Of a stretch of 14,435 bases of DNA, positions 6,268 to 13,838 are shown one piece after another. The DNA is taken from the NCBI GenBank assembly GCA_025869455.1, contig JAOZVT010000283.1, positions 1-14,435 on the forward strand, given 5' to 3'. Both the position numbers and the translations under genes were made by a program. Below the pieces are notes generated by a model that saw nothing but the letters and a program-made list of their open reading frames with translations, ran no database searches and had not been told where the DNA came from. The stretch comes from Prosthecobacter sp. Its GTDB lineage: Bacteria; Verrucomicrobiota; Verrucomicrobiia; Verrucomicrobiales; Verrucomicrobiaceae. Numbering within the stretch: the first letter of the stretch is position 1; every line of letters begins with the position of its first letter.

Positions 6268-7578
6268 ATGATTCGCGTTCGTTTTGCCCCATCTCCCACC
6301 GGTGACTTGCATGTCGGCGGTGCCCGCACCGCTTTGTTCAATTGGCTCTATGCCCGCAAAAATGGAGGAACATTCATCCTGCGCATTGAGGACACTGACG
6401 GTGCCCGCAATACGGATGAAGCGTCTGCTGGCATTCTCAAAGGCCTGAAATGGCTGGGACTGGACTGGGATGAAGGTCCTGAAAAGGGTGGTGATTACGG
6501 CCCTTACTACCAGAGCCAACGCAAGGATATCTACGACCGATATTTGGCCAAGCTCGAGGCTGATGGCCGCACCTACGTCGAAGAAAATGGAGCCGTGCGT
6601 TTCAAATTCAGCCGCACTGCGATCACCGTGCATGACATGGTCTGCGGTGACGTCACCTTTGCTCCAACAGAAGAGCCAGACATGACGCTGCGCCGTCCTG
6701 ATGGCAGCTACATCTTCCACTTTGTGAATGTGGTGGACGATATTGAGATGAAAATGACCCACGTGTTCCGGGGTGAAGATCACCTCTCAAACACCTGGAA
6801 GCACATTGATCTTTTCAATGCCTTTGGGGCCACGCCACCGACGTACGCTCATATCCCGCTGATCTTGAATAGCGACAGTTCCAAAATGAGCAAGCGCGAT
6901 GCAGGCAGCGCCATTGAAGGCAGCTACATGAATGGCGGCTTTTTGCCTGACGCCGTGTTCAACTACCTTTGTTTGTTAGGCTGGACACCACGCACAGAGG
7001 CTGAAGTGCTAGACCGCCAGACTTTGACTTCCCTTTTTGAGCCGAGTGAAATCCACAGCTCCAATGCGCGATTCGACATGCAGAAATGCAGTTGGTTCAA
7101 CGCGCAATACCTGCGCGCTCAGAGCCCTGAAGATCTATTGGTGGCAGCTCGTCCATTCCTCGATCGCGCAGGGCTGGTGATCACGGATGAAGCCGTGGCC
7201 GCAGCGGCGGTCTTCAGTGTGAAAGAGAAGGTTAGCTTGCTGACGGAAATCCCAGACTGGGTGCATTATTTCTTCCGCGAAGATTACCCGTATGAAGCTG
7301 ATGTGGTGACCAAGCTCAAAGCTAAGCCGGAGAATCCCGCCCTGCTTCAAGCGGCGGCCACGGCCTTTGCCGCCCAAACGGAGTGGAGCGAAGCCAGCGT
7401 GCACACAGCTATCGAAGAAGCGGCTAAGGGAGCCAGTGTGAAACCCGGTGCGCTCATGCCCTTGCTGCGCTTTGCACTCAGCGGCCAGTCACGTGGACCA
7501 GGAGTCAGCACGATTGCCCATTTGATCGGCAAGGATAGCACGCTGCGCCGCATTGAGCGGACCCTGGCGCTTGAATAA
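6268..7578 (+). CDS. gltX: Glutamate--tRNA ligase, short form lacking the zinc-binding insertion
   Basis: A class I aminoacyl-tRNA synthetase that charges tRNA-Glu (and possibly tRNA-Gln in organisms that use the amidotransferase route) in the cytoplasm. The start MIRVRFAPSPTGDLHVGG holds the HIGH-type motif HVGG (15-18); LRIEDTD (38-44) is the glutamate-binding signature; RGEDH (168-172) and SSKMSKR (204-210) complete the catalytic core. The C-terminal anticodon-binding helices run to 436. Most bacterial GluRS proteins are about 465-490 residues. The gap is explained by the segment after GRTYV (100-104), which joins directly to AVRFKF; E. coli GluRS has about 40 residues here carrying the cysteine zinc site. 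The catalytic residues are intact, so it is probably active. It stands alone, convergent with lepA. Confidence 0.95.
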   Translation: MIRVRFAPSPTGDLHVGGARTALFNWLYARKNGGTFILRIEDTDGARNTDEASAGILKGLKWLGLDWDEGPEKGGDYGPYYQSQRKDIYDRYLAKLEADGRTYVEENGAVRFKFSRTAITVHDMVCGDVTFAPTEEPDMTLRRPDGSYIFHFVNVVDDIEMKMTHVFRGEDHLSNTWKHIDLFNAFGATPPTYAHIPLILNSDSSKMSKRDAGSAIEGSYMNGGFLPDAVFNYLCLLGWTPRTEAEVLDRQTLTSLFEPSEIHSSNARFDMQKCSWFNAQYLRAQSPEDLLVAARPFLDRAGLVITDEAVAAAAVFSVKEKVSLLTEIPDWVHYFFREDYPYEADVVTKLKAKPENPALLQAAATAFAAQTEWSEASVHTAIEEAAKGASVKPGALMPLLRFALSGQSRGPGVSTIAHLIGKDSTLRRIERTLALE

Positions 7579-7590
7579 ATCCATGGATTC

Positions 7591-7622
7591 TCGCCCTCAA
7601 CGCGTCATGCGCTTGAGGGCGA
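7591..7622. terminator. Hairpin between convergent gltX and lepA, likely bidirectional terminator
   Basis: TCGCCCTCAA (7591-7600) and TTGAGGGCGA (7613-7622) form an exact 10-bp GC-rich stem. It can extend by GCG/CGC past one bulged base to a five-base loop. It lies 12 bp after the gltX stop and 12 bp before the lepA stop. The T-runs are weak on both sides, so efficiency is uncertain, but position and stem strength fit a shared terminator. Confidence 0.7.
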
Positions 7623-7634
7623 TTTCCAACAAAC

Positions 7635-9431
7635 TTAGTTCGTTTTCAGAACTTCGATGAACGCCTCTTGAGGGATGTTCACACGGCCGATGGCTTTCAT
7701 CCGCTTCTTCCCTTCCTTCTGCTTTTCCAACAGTTTGCGCTTACGGGAAATGTCACCGCCATAGCATTTGGCGGTCACGTCTTTACGCAAGGCACTGATG
7801 GATTCACGGGCGATGATTTTACCACCGATGGCTGCCTGAATGGCCACCACGAAGAGCTGTTGAGGAATCACTTCCTTCAGCTTGGCGGCTAGCTGGCGAC
7901 CACGGCTTTCAGCCTTGCCGCGATGCACGATGCAGGAGAAGGCGTCCACGGATTCACCCGCGATCAGCATGTCCATTTTGACCAAGTCATCCGCCTTATA
8001 GCCTGAGTGCTCATAGTCCATGCTGCCGTATCCACGGGTCAGGGACTTCAGCTTGTCATTGAAGTCCACCAGGATCTCATTCAGCGGCATGACGGTGTGC
8101 AGCAGCACGCGACGGTCATCCAGGGTTTCGGTGTTGTTCACCTGACCGCGTTTATCCATAACCAACTGCATGATGTCACCGATGTATTCATTCGGGATCA
8201 TGATGAAGACCTTCACGATTGGCTCGCGAATTTCGTCAATCTCATTCGATGGCGGTAGGAAGCTTGGGTTGTCCACCAGGATCTCCGAACCGTCGGTCTT
8301 GCGGACCTCATAGATCACGGAAGGATAGGTGGAAATAACATCCATGTTGAACTCCCGGCGGAGACGCTCCTGCACGATTTCCATGTGCAGAAGGCCGAGG
8401 AAACCACAACGGAATCCGAAACCGAGCGCGGCTGAACTTTCCGCCATGAAGGTAAAGGCAGCGTCATTGATCTGAAGCTTACCCACCGCCAGTTTCAGCG
8501 CTTCGAAGTCATCCGTGCTGATGGGATAAATGCCGCTGAAGACCAACGGGTGAATCTCTTTAAACCCGGGCAGAGGCTCAGGAGCTGGCTTGCGGGACTC
8601 GGTCAAAGTGTCGCCGATCTTCACATCCGCCGTGGTTTTCACGTTGGCGATGATGTAGCCGACGTCACCAGCCTCCAGCTTGTCACAGGCCACCATCTTC
8701 GGGCGGAAGGTGCCGACTTCTTTGATTTCAGAATCATTGCCTGAGGCCATGAGGCGGACCTTTTGACCGCGCACGATGGTACCCGACATGATGCGGATAT
8801 AACTGATGACACCGCGATAGGGATCGAAAATGGAATCAAAAACGGAGGCACGCAGGTAACCGTCTCCCGGATCTTTCGGCGGTGGTACGAAGGCAACAAT
8901 GGCCTCCAAAATATCGACAATGCCGATGCCCATTTTGGCACTGGCAGACACGGCTTCATCCGCAGGGAGCTGCAGAATTTCCTCCAACTGCTTCTTCACC
9001 TTGTCCACGTCCGCATTCGGTAGGTCGATCTTGTTGATGACCGGGATGACGTGCAGGTTTTGCTGAAGGGCCAAATTGAGGTTGGCCACGGTTTGAGCCT
9101 CCACGCCCTGGCTAGCATCCACCAGCAGGAGGGCGCCTTCACAGGCGGCGAGAGAGCGGCTGACTTCGTAGCTAAAGTCCACGTGCCCAGGCGTATCCAG
9201 CAGGTTCAGTTTATAAACGAGGCCGTCCTTGGCCTTGTAATTCATGCAAACCGGGTGCGCTTTGATGGTGATGCCACGCTCACGTTCCAGGTCCATGCTG
9301 TCCAGCAATTGGTCCTGCTGCTGTCGCTGGGTGATCGTCTGCGTGGACTCCAGTAGCCGGTCGGAAAGCGTGGTCTTCCCGTGGTCAATGTGAGCAATGA
9401 TGGAGAAGTTACGGGTGCGTTCGATGGACAT
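7635..9431 (-). CDS. lepA: Elongation factor 4 (LepA), ribosomal back-translocating GTPase
   Basis: A 598-residue translational GTPase, the standard LepA length, that acts on ribosomes in the cytoplasm or at the membrane. GTPase motifs are G1 AHIDHGKT (13-20), G2 in ERERGIT (50-56), G3 DTPGH (79-83), G4 NKID (133-136) and G5 SAK (164-166). Domains II, III and V follow, then the LepA-specific C-terminal domain ending in a basic segment KEGKKRMKAIGRVNIPQEAF that contacts RNA. All elements look intact. The start MSIERTRNFSIIAHID is the usual LepA N-terminus. The 108-bp gap upstream (9432-9539) lies between it and the secreted putative-Ig gene on the same strand; I see neither a good promoter nor a Shine-Dalgarno there. 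Confidence 0.98.
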   Translation of the reverse strand: MSIERTRNFSIIAHIDHGKTTLSDRLLESTQTITQRQQQDQLLDSMDLERERGITIKAHPVCMNYKAKDGLVYKLNLLDTPGHVDFSYEVSRSLAACEGALLLVDASQGVEAQTVANLNLALQQNLHVIPVINKIDLPNADVDKVKKQLEEILQLPADEAVSASAKMGIGIVDILEAIVAFVPPPKDPGDGYLRASVFDSIFDPYRGVISYIRIMSGTIVRGQKVRLMASGNDSEIKEVGTFRPKMVACDKLEAGDVGYIIANVKTTADVKIGDTLTESRKPAPEPLPGFKEIHPLVFSGIYPISTDDFEALKLAVGKLQINDAAFTFMAESSAALGFGFRCGFLGLLHMEIVQERLRREFNMDVISTYPSVIYEVRKTDGSEILVDNPSFLPPSNEIDEIREPIVKVFIMIPNEYIGDIMQLVMDKRGQVNNTETLDDRRVLLHTVMPLNEILVDFNDKLKSLTRGYGSMDYEHSGYKADDLVKMDMLIAGESVDAFSCIVHRGKAESRGRQLAAKLKEVIPQQLFVVAIQAAIGGKIIARESISALRKDVTAKCYGGDISRKRKLLEKQKEGKKRMKAIGRVNIPQEAFIEVLKTN

Positions 9432-9539
9432 CAGGAAAGAGTCGGCTGGGGGACAGACTCCCTAACCCCGAGTAGCGTTAAGGTCAAGGTCGGCGAGGGT
9501 CGCAAAACGAGTGCTTGGACCAAAAGACCCGGCTCAAGG

Positions 9540-11468
9540 TCAGGGGACGACTGGCTGCCAACCCGTGAATGCAGAGCCCATCCCATTATTGATAGCTCCT
9601 GGATCATAATTGATGCCGCTGAGTGGCGAGCTACCCTGAGGAAGGGTGTTGGGAGCCGAGATAATCGTTGCCCCCGAGGAATAGCCGCCCCCCTGATAGG
9701 TCGAGGATCCGAGATTGGGAGGCGTGTAAGCAGAAGTGGGAGGTTGATAATCTGGGAGAGGTGACCAAGTAGTCGAGCTGCCGCCAGCGGGGGCGGAGCC
9801 CGGCTGATCAGGCGGCATAGGTGAGGCTCTGTCACCGCCAGATGGCCCAGCCAAACCTGCACCCGACCCACCGCTTGATCCAGGGTTAGGCAAACCGGGT
9901 CCAGATCCAGGTCTCGATTTCCCAGGCACATATTCCGGCTCTTTGGGCTCCAGGGTGATGGCCTCGCTGATGAAAGCAGAATCGGCTTTGAGAGAATCTG
10001 AAAGCAGAACGTGGCCATACCCCTGAGGGACAATGCCATCCATAGAGGTCAAGATGGCACCGGAAAACACGGCCTTTTTGGCACCATCATTAGGATCCAT
10101 CACCACGAAACTACCCGTAAAGATTCCGGTTCCCTCATTGATGGACAGCTTGAATTTGCTGATCCCGTCGTGATCCCCAGGAGCGGATACATTGACGCGC
10201 CCACCTTTGGAAAGGGTGAATTGGAAGTCGAAATCCAGGAGCGCAGGTGCAGGGAACGACAGCTTAGCATTGAGGTAACCAGGAGTCGCGCCTAGCATCA
10301 ATTCACCACGTGCAGGACGGCTGTAGAAGAATCCTGTCGGCCGCAGCGGGATCGAGAACCCTTCTGGATAGGAGCCAATCTCGGACGCTGACTTTATCCA
10401 CAGCAGTGGATTGATGGAATGACCGAGGATGAAGGTCTGCGTCGGGTCCTGATACTCAGGGTCTTCTTCAGGTGTTTCCATGGTCATGGCTCCCTGTAGC
10501 ACACCGGAGAAAGCCATCGTCTTGGTGCCTGGAATCTGCCCACGATAGAGAGGCACATAAACGATAAAATCTTGAAGAAGTGTTTGATTGACCAAAAGGA
10601 AGCTGCTGGAGGTCACCACCGTGCCATCCGCCAAGCGTCCACTTACATCCACCCGACCGTCGGCCTTCACCTTGGCCGTCAGATAGCCGCTCCCAGCAGG
10701 CCTTTCCAAGTAGTCCACGGCTTGTAAAGGCTCCAGAGCGATGTTAAACGTGCCCTTAGTCCAGGTTGCAGGTTGGCTACGGCTGTTGGCTCTGGGAGTT
10801 GCCACGATGGATGTCTCCAGAACCTCCTCGGTCTCTGCTTTCACCATTTCAGGGAGTCGCCCCTGCAATAGCCCAAGGATCTGCCCTTCTTCCTGGGTCT
10901 GAAGCCGCAGCGAGAGATCATCTGTGAGTGAAATGAGTGCTTCATGGGTCAGGCCGTCCGTACTTTTTAACGAGCCCCGGAAGGCATACTTTTTTCCAAC
11001 CAATACCAATTGGCCACTGAAGGAACCTTTTGAGGTCACTTTAAAGGTCATGACACCCCCAAGAGCCACGAAGTCACTGAGGCTATATTCCACTAGGCCC
11101 TGATACTCCGTCGCCCACTCAGCGGGGAATTCCCCCACCGTCAGAGTCACCTTGCCGACCGCTTTGCTTTTGTCCTCATGCGTGGCGGTGATCTCCACTT
11201 TGTAGGTTCCAGGCCTCGTCGGGTAGCCGCTGAGCGTGCCAGTCTCACGATCACAGATCAGCCCCGGTGGCAGCCGCTTGGCTCGAAAGGTCAGACCTTC
11301 CGGATCGCTAAGCAATTCGGGATTCGCCTCAACCCAGGTGCCCACCTGAAGTTCGGTCTCCGTTAGCACTGGCTCAGCAAATTGGGGCACTTCGGCCACC
11401 AGTGAAGGAAGCACGACGAGCAGGCAAAATGAGGCCATGAAGCAGCGGCAAAGACATCGTAATTCCAT
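9540..11468 (-). CDS. Secreted putative-Ig domain protein with Gly/Pro/Ser-rich C-terminus
   Basis: A large exported protein of 642 residues. The N-terminus has a signal peptide (hydrophobic ASFCLLVVLPSLVA, likely cleavage after Ala25). A putative Ig domain (about 34-112) holds the typical LPPGL, GTLSGYPTRPGTY and ITAT pieces. After it come several beta-rich modules of the form seen in Verrucomicrobia surface proteins: FKVTSKGSFSGQLVL and FRGSL, then GYLTAKVKADGRVDVSGRL with DGT, then GYLNAKL with GRVNVS and a later AVFSGAIL. The last ~130 residues are a low-complexity Gly/Pro/Ser/Tyr-rich tail with no membrane anchor, sorting signal or enzyme motif visible. It probably acts at the cell surface or in the envelope; function unknown. 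An internal Met at residue 11 is an alternative start that keeps the signal peptide. It is divergent from the Tm-1-like gene. Confidence 0.85.
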   Translation of the reverse strand: MELRCLCRCFMASFCLLVVLPSLVAEVPQFAEPVLTETELQVGTWVEANPELLSDPEGLTFRAKRLPPGLICDRETGTLSGYPTRPGTYKVEITATHEDKSKAVGKVTLTVGEFPAEWATEYQGLVEYSLSDFVALGGVMTFKVTSKGSFSGQLVLVGKKYAFRGSLKSTDGLTHEALISLTDDLSLRLQTQEEGQILGLLQGRLPEMVKAETEEVLETSIVATPRANSRSQPATWTKGTFNIALEPLQAVDYLERPAGSGYLTAKVKADGRVDVSGRLADGTVVTSSSFLLVNQTLLQDFIVYVPLYRGQIPGTKTMAFSGVLQGAMTMETPEEDPEYQDPTQTFILGHSINPLLWIKSASEIGSYPEGFSIPLRPTGFFYSRPARGELMLGATPGYLNAKLSFPAPALLDFDFQFTLSKGGRVNVSAPGDHDGISKFKLSINEGTGIFTGSFVVMDPNDGAKKAVFSGAILTSMDGIVPQGYGHVLLSDSLKADSAFISEAITLEPKEPEYVPGKSRPGSGPGLPNPGSSGGSGAGLAGPSGGDRASPMPPDQPGSAPAGGSSTTWSPLPDYQPPTSAYTPPNLGSSTYQGGGYSSGATIISAPNTLPQGSSPLSGINYDPGAINNGMGSAFTGWQPVVP

Positions 11469-11510
11469 AGGAACTTTTCTCTAGACCGCATCGAAGAGAA
11501 TGTCACGTAA

Positions 11511-11570
11511 AAAGCCTCCTCGTCCTCAACCTGAGAGCTAAGTTGCCTTTCAGATAGTCAGAGGAGGTTT
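11511..11570. repeat. Long-loop inverted repeat in the divergent intergenic region
   Basis: CCTCCTC (11515-11521) and GAGGAGG (11561-11567) pair exactly, and a G-U plus two A-U pairs extend the stem to ten. The 39-base loop can form small helices of its own (CTCA with TGAG; CTGA with TCAG). It lies between the secreted protein gene and the Tm-1-like gene. It may be a structured leader, an unrecognised RNA or a protein site; I do not recognise a known riboswitch. Confidence 0.4.
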
Positions 11571-11578
11571 CCGGTTTC

Positions 11579-11608
11579 TTGACGCTGGGAGCCATCTTCA
11601 GCTAAAAC
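11579..11608 (+). promoter_or_regulatory. Candidate promoter of the Tm-1-like gene, giving a near-leaderless mRNA
   Basis: TTGACG (11579-11584) matches five of six -35 bases. After an 18-bp spacer, TAAAAC (11603-11608) matches four of six -10 bases. Transcription would begin at about 11614-11618, right at the ATG at 11618. The absence of a Shine-Dalgarno there fits a leaderless message. Found by eye only. Confidence 0.35.
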
Positions 11609-11617
11609 CCTGGTATT

Positions 11618-12838
11618 ATGGCAACCATCGCCGTTCTCGGCACACTCGATACCAAGGGACCTGAGCATGCCTATGTGGCAGAAATCATCCGGCAGCGCGG
11701 GCACCATACCTTGCTCATTGACACTGGCAGCGGCAGTGTGCCCACGGTGAAAGCCGATATCTCGCGGGAAGAGGTGGCCCAGGCTGGCCAGGTAGATCTC
11801 GCCGCCATTTTGGCGCGCAGAGATCGCGGAGAAGCCGTCACCGCCATGGCGGGGGCCAGTGCCAAACTCCTGAGTGAGCTTGTGGATTCTGGCCGTATCC
11901 AGGGGGTCATTTCCCTGGGGGGCGGCGGTGGTACGGCCATCAGCACCACGGCCATGCGGGCTTTGCCCATCGGTTTCCCGAAGGTGATGGTTTCTACCTT
12001 GGCAGCCGGAAATGTGGCTCCTTATGTGGGGACAAAGGACATTGTCATGATCCCCAGCATTGTGGATGTCTCTGGGATCAATCGGCTTTCACGCACCCTT
12101 TTGGCACGGGCCGCAGGTGCCATTTGCGGCATGGTGGAAACGGTCATCCCTGAGGGGGAAGATAAGCCCCTAATCTGTGCCTCCATGTTTGGAAATACCA
12201 CGGAGTGCGTGAATGCGGCGAAGACGATCCTGGAGGAAGCGGGTTACGAAGTGCTGGTTTTTGCGGCTACGGGCACGGGCGGACGCATCATGGAAAGCCT
12301 GATCGAAAGTGGCCTGATCACCGGCGTGCTGGACATCACCACCACAGAATGGGCAGACGAACTGGTGGGAGGCGTTCTCAATGCAGGGCCGCATCGCCTA
12401 GAAGCAGCAGGCAGGATGGGGGTTCCAGCCATTGTGACGCCGGGATGCCTGGACATGGTCAATTTTGGCGAACCCGCCAGCATCCCGGAGAAATACAAGG
12501 ACCGTCTCTTTTACCCTCACAACCCACAGGTGACGCTGATGCGAACCAGTCCGGCCGAATGCGCTGAATTGGGCCGTATTTTGGCAGAAAAAGTGAATGC
12601 CTACACAGCCCCGGTGACGGTTCTTCTGCCGCTCAAGGCCATCAGCGTCATCAGCGCCCCCGGTCAGCCGTTCCATGATCCAGAGGCTGATGCAGCCCTG
12701 TTTGCCGGCATCAAATCCCACCTCCGCTCGGACATTCCTGTGGTGGAGGTGGATTGCGAGATCAATGCGCCGGAGTTTGCCGAGGCTTGTGTGGGGGCTT
12801 TGCTGGATGGGATCATTCCGCGTTCCGTCACCCAATAA
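11618..12838 (+). CDS. Tm-1-like ATP-binding domain protein (UPF0261)
   Basis: A cytosolic protein of 406 residues, the usual length of bacterial UPF0261 members. It opens with IAVLGTLDTKGPEHAYV (4-20), the family hallmark, and has a glycine-rich SLGGGGGTAIST (99-110) and STLAAGNVAPYVGTKDI (126-142), both expected around the nucleotide site. The family is homologous to the N-terminal domain of tomato Tm-1, an ATP-binding inhibitor of tobamovirus replication; its bacterial role is unknown. In many genomes it is followed by a TIM-barrel gene matching the other half of Tm-1. Here that partner is absent, and instead there are a small membrane protein and a repeat of this gene's C-terminal region. 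The ATG at 11618 starts directly at the first beta strand. The family assignment is secure, the function is not. Confidence 0.93.
   Translation: MATIAVLGTLDTKGPEHAYVAEIIRQRGHHTLLIDTGSGSVPTVKADISREEVAQAGQVDLAAILARRDRGEAVTAMAGASAKLLSELVDSGRIQGVISLGGGGGTAISTTAMRALPIGFPKVMVSTLAAGNVAPYVGTKDIVMIPSIVDVSGINRLSRTLLARAAGAICGMVETVIPEGEDKPLICASMFGNTTECVNAAKTILEEAGYEVLVFAATGTGGRIMESLIESGLITGVLDITTTEWADELVGGVLNAGPHRLEAAGRMGVPAIVTPGCLDMVNFGEPASIPEKYKDRLFYPHNPQVTLMRTSPAECAELGRILAEKVNAYTAPVTVLLPLKAISVISAPGQPFHDPEADAALFAGIKSHLRSDIPVVEVDCEINAPEFAEACVGALLDGIIPRSVTQ
12719..12802 (+). repeat. Direct repeat copy A (within the Tm-1-like gene 3' end)
   Basis: This 84-bp segment codes for residues 368-395 of the Tm-1-like protein. 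It aligns without gaps to 13195-13278 at 72 of 84 positions by hand count. Most single-base differences are synonymous third-position changes. Confidence 0.85.
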
Positions 12839-12856
12839 AAGACTCCTTCTCCATCG

Positions 12857-13135
12857 ATGAAAATTTATCTGATCACCATGATCATCACCGGGCTGATCCT
12901 GGTCCTTTGGGCTTTCAGCATCAATCACGTCACTCTCTATTACTCGCTGGCAAAGCTCCTTCAAGATCTCAGACTCACCCCTGATCAAACCGATTTGTTC
13001 CAAGTTTCTATCAAGGGTATCCTGATCAGATATCATTTCGCGGGCTGGATCGGAGCCTTCATTTCCATAAGCTCTTTTATCGCCCTTCGGATACACTCCC
13101 GAAAATCGAACTTCACTCGGCTAGTCACTTCATGA
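12857..13135 (+). CDS. Small two-helix membrane protein, unknown
   Basis: A 92-residue protein that I do not recognise. Two hydrophobic segments are visible: LITMIITGLILVLWAFSI (5-22) and GWIGAFISISSFIALRI (about 63-79), with a charged linker between (LRLTPDQTDLFQ). The C-terminus is basic (HSRKSNFTR). It starts 18 bp after the Tm-1-like stop and so may be co-transcribed with it, but there is no Shine-Dalgarno. Its TGA overlaps the ATG of the next 53-codon ORF as ATGA. It sits between the two copies of an 84-bp repeat, which raises the possibility that it arrived by an insertion or is what remains of a rearranged segment. The hydrophobic pattern makes a real gene likely but not certain. Confidence 0.6.
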   Translation: MKIYLITMIITGLILVLWAFSINHVTLYYSLAKLLQDLRLTPDQTDLFQVSIKGILIRYHFAGWIGAFISISSFIALRIHSRKSNFTRLVTS

Positions 13136-13293
13136 GGACTCTCAAAATGGATAGGGCCTACATGATCTACGTGTCTCATGAGTCCCAGATGGCCCATCTC
13201 CGCCCAGACATTCCTGTGGTGGAGATGGATTGTGAGATCAATGCGCCAGAATTTGCGGAGGCTTGTGCCAAGGCTTTGATCAAAGAGCTTTAA
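13132..13293 (+). pseudogene. Tm-1-like C-terminal remnant (53-codon ORF)
   Basis: An intact frame of 53 codons from an ATG that overlaps the preceding stop (ATGA) to TAA. Residues 22-49 (from HLRPDIPVVEMDCEINAPEF on) match residues 368-395 of the upstream Tm-1-like protein almost perfectly. The tail then ends KALIKEL, unlike the longer tail of the complete protein. Residues 1-21 do not match the complete protein in any way I can see. A 28-residue end piece of an ATP-binding fold cannot function alone, so this is most likely the 3' remnant of a second Tm-1-like gene, or an old insertion/duplication scar. Because most nucleotide differences are silent, the copies diverged largely while still coding for protein. 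Whether it is translated now is unknown. Confidence 0.7.
13195..13278 (+). repeat. Direct repeat copy B (inside the 53-codon ORF)
   Basis: This is the partner of 12719-12802, 476 bp downstream in the same orientation. The similarity starts at the His codon and fades after GCT TTG; beyond that the two 3' ends differ. Confidence 0.85.
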
Positions 13294-13306
13294 AACACCA
13301 GTCCAA

Positions 13307-13783
13307 CTAAGGGTGCCCAGATATTTTTCGACGACGCAGCCATAAGAAACCAGCCCATTTGCAACTGTAGTAAAGCTCTGCCAGTGACAAGACGGTGGTC
13401 AGGGTGATTAACGTCCATACCAATGAAGTAAAGTAAGGTTCAGCAGCGGGCACGATGACTACTGGCAGAAAAAATAAAACCACAAGAGGATAGGGGCGAA
13501 GGATAAGAAAGGAGTGGCTTGAGCACCACACCCAATAACCAACGACGAACTGAAGAAAAATGAGCACACCCCACGCGGATAACTGGCCATAGCGAGAATC
13601 ATCAGAAAAGAGTTCCAGCCATCCCAACAAGTAACCAGCGAACGCTAGTGATATGCCCAGGCCGGACAATGCGCCAAAAATTCGGGTCTTCACCACTGCA
13701 CCGTAACCTATTAGCCACATCAGGCCAAATTCCTTTTCCATCCAGGCAGACCAATTCTTTTGTTGCCCCTCTTGACTGCGCAT
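13307..13783 (-). CDS. Small polytopic membrane protein, unknown
   Basis: A membrane protein of about 158 residues from the ATG at 13783, or 144 from the ATG at 13741. Four hydrophobic segments are visible: SLAFAGYLLGWLELF, AWGVLIFLQFVVGYWVW, PLVVLFFLPVVIVPA, and LVWTLITLTTVLSLAEL; the C-terminus is basic (WLRRRKISGHP). The frame stays open upstream to 14203, but that part is antisense to the nagZ-like gene and has the Arg/Ser/Pro-rich look of a shadow, so I exclude it. No Shine-Dalgarno settles the start. I do not recognise the family. It is divergent from nagZ, with 55 bp between starts, and its stop lies 13 bp from that of the Tm-1 remnant. Confidence 0.7.
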   Translation of the reverse strand: MRSQEGQQKNWSAWMEKEFGLMWLIGYGAVVKTRIFGALSGLGISLAFAGYLLGWLELFSDDSRYGQLSAWGVLIFLQFVVGYWVWCSSHSFLILRPYPLVVLFFLPVVIVPAAEPYFTSLVWTLITLTTVLSLAELYYSCKWAGFLWLRRRKISGHP

Positions 13784-13838
13784 TGAAAACTGGCACTGAG
13801 CACTCCTCCCCGTTCGCCCCTCACACCCGCCCACCGTC

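Noticed and set aside
7668..9356. Several plus-strand frames across lepA
   Set aside because: They are antisense shadows of a full-length, fully conserved lepA.
9431..10039. A minus-strand frame of 202 codons overlapping the secreted protein's 3' end
   Set aside because: It is an alternative frame of the low-complexity Gly/Pro/Ser-rich coding stretch, where long spurious frames are expected.
12398..13096. A minus-strand frame of 232 codons across the Tm-1-like 3' end and the small membrane ORF
   Set aside because: Composition is unlike a folded protein family, and it overlaps a conserved gene on the other strand. The plus-strand 92-residue frame has a cleaner membrane pattern.
12719..13278. 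Direct repeats read as the ends of a recent insertion sequence
   Set aside because: The copies differ at 12 of 84 positions, are coding, and enclose no transposase or terminal inverted repeats.
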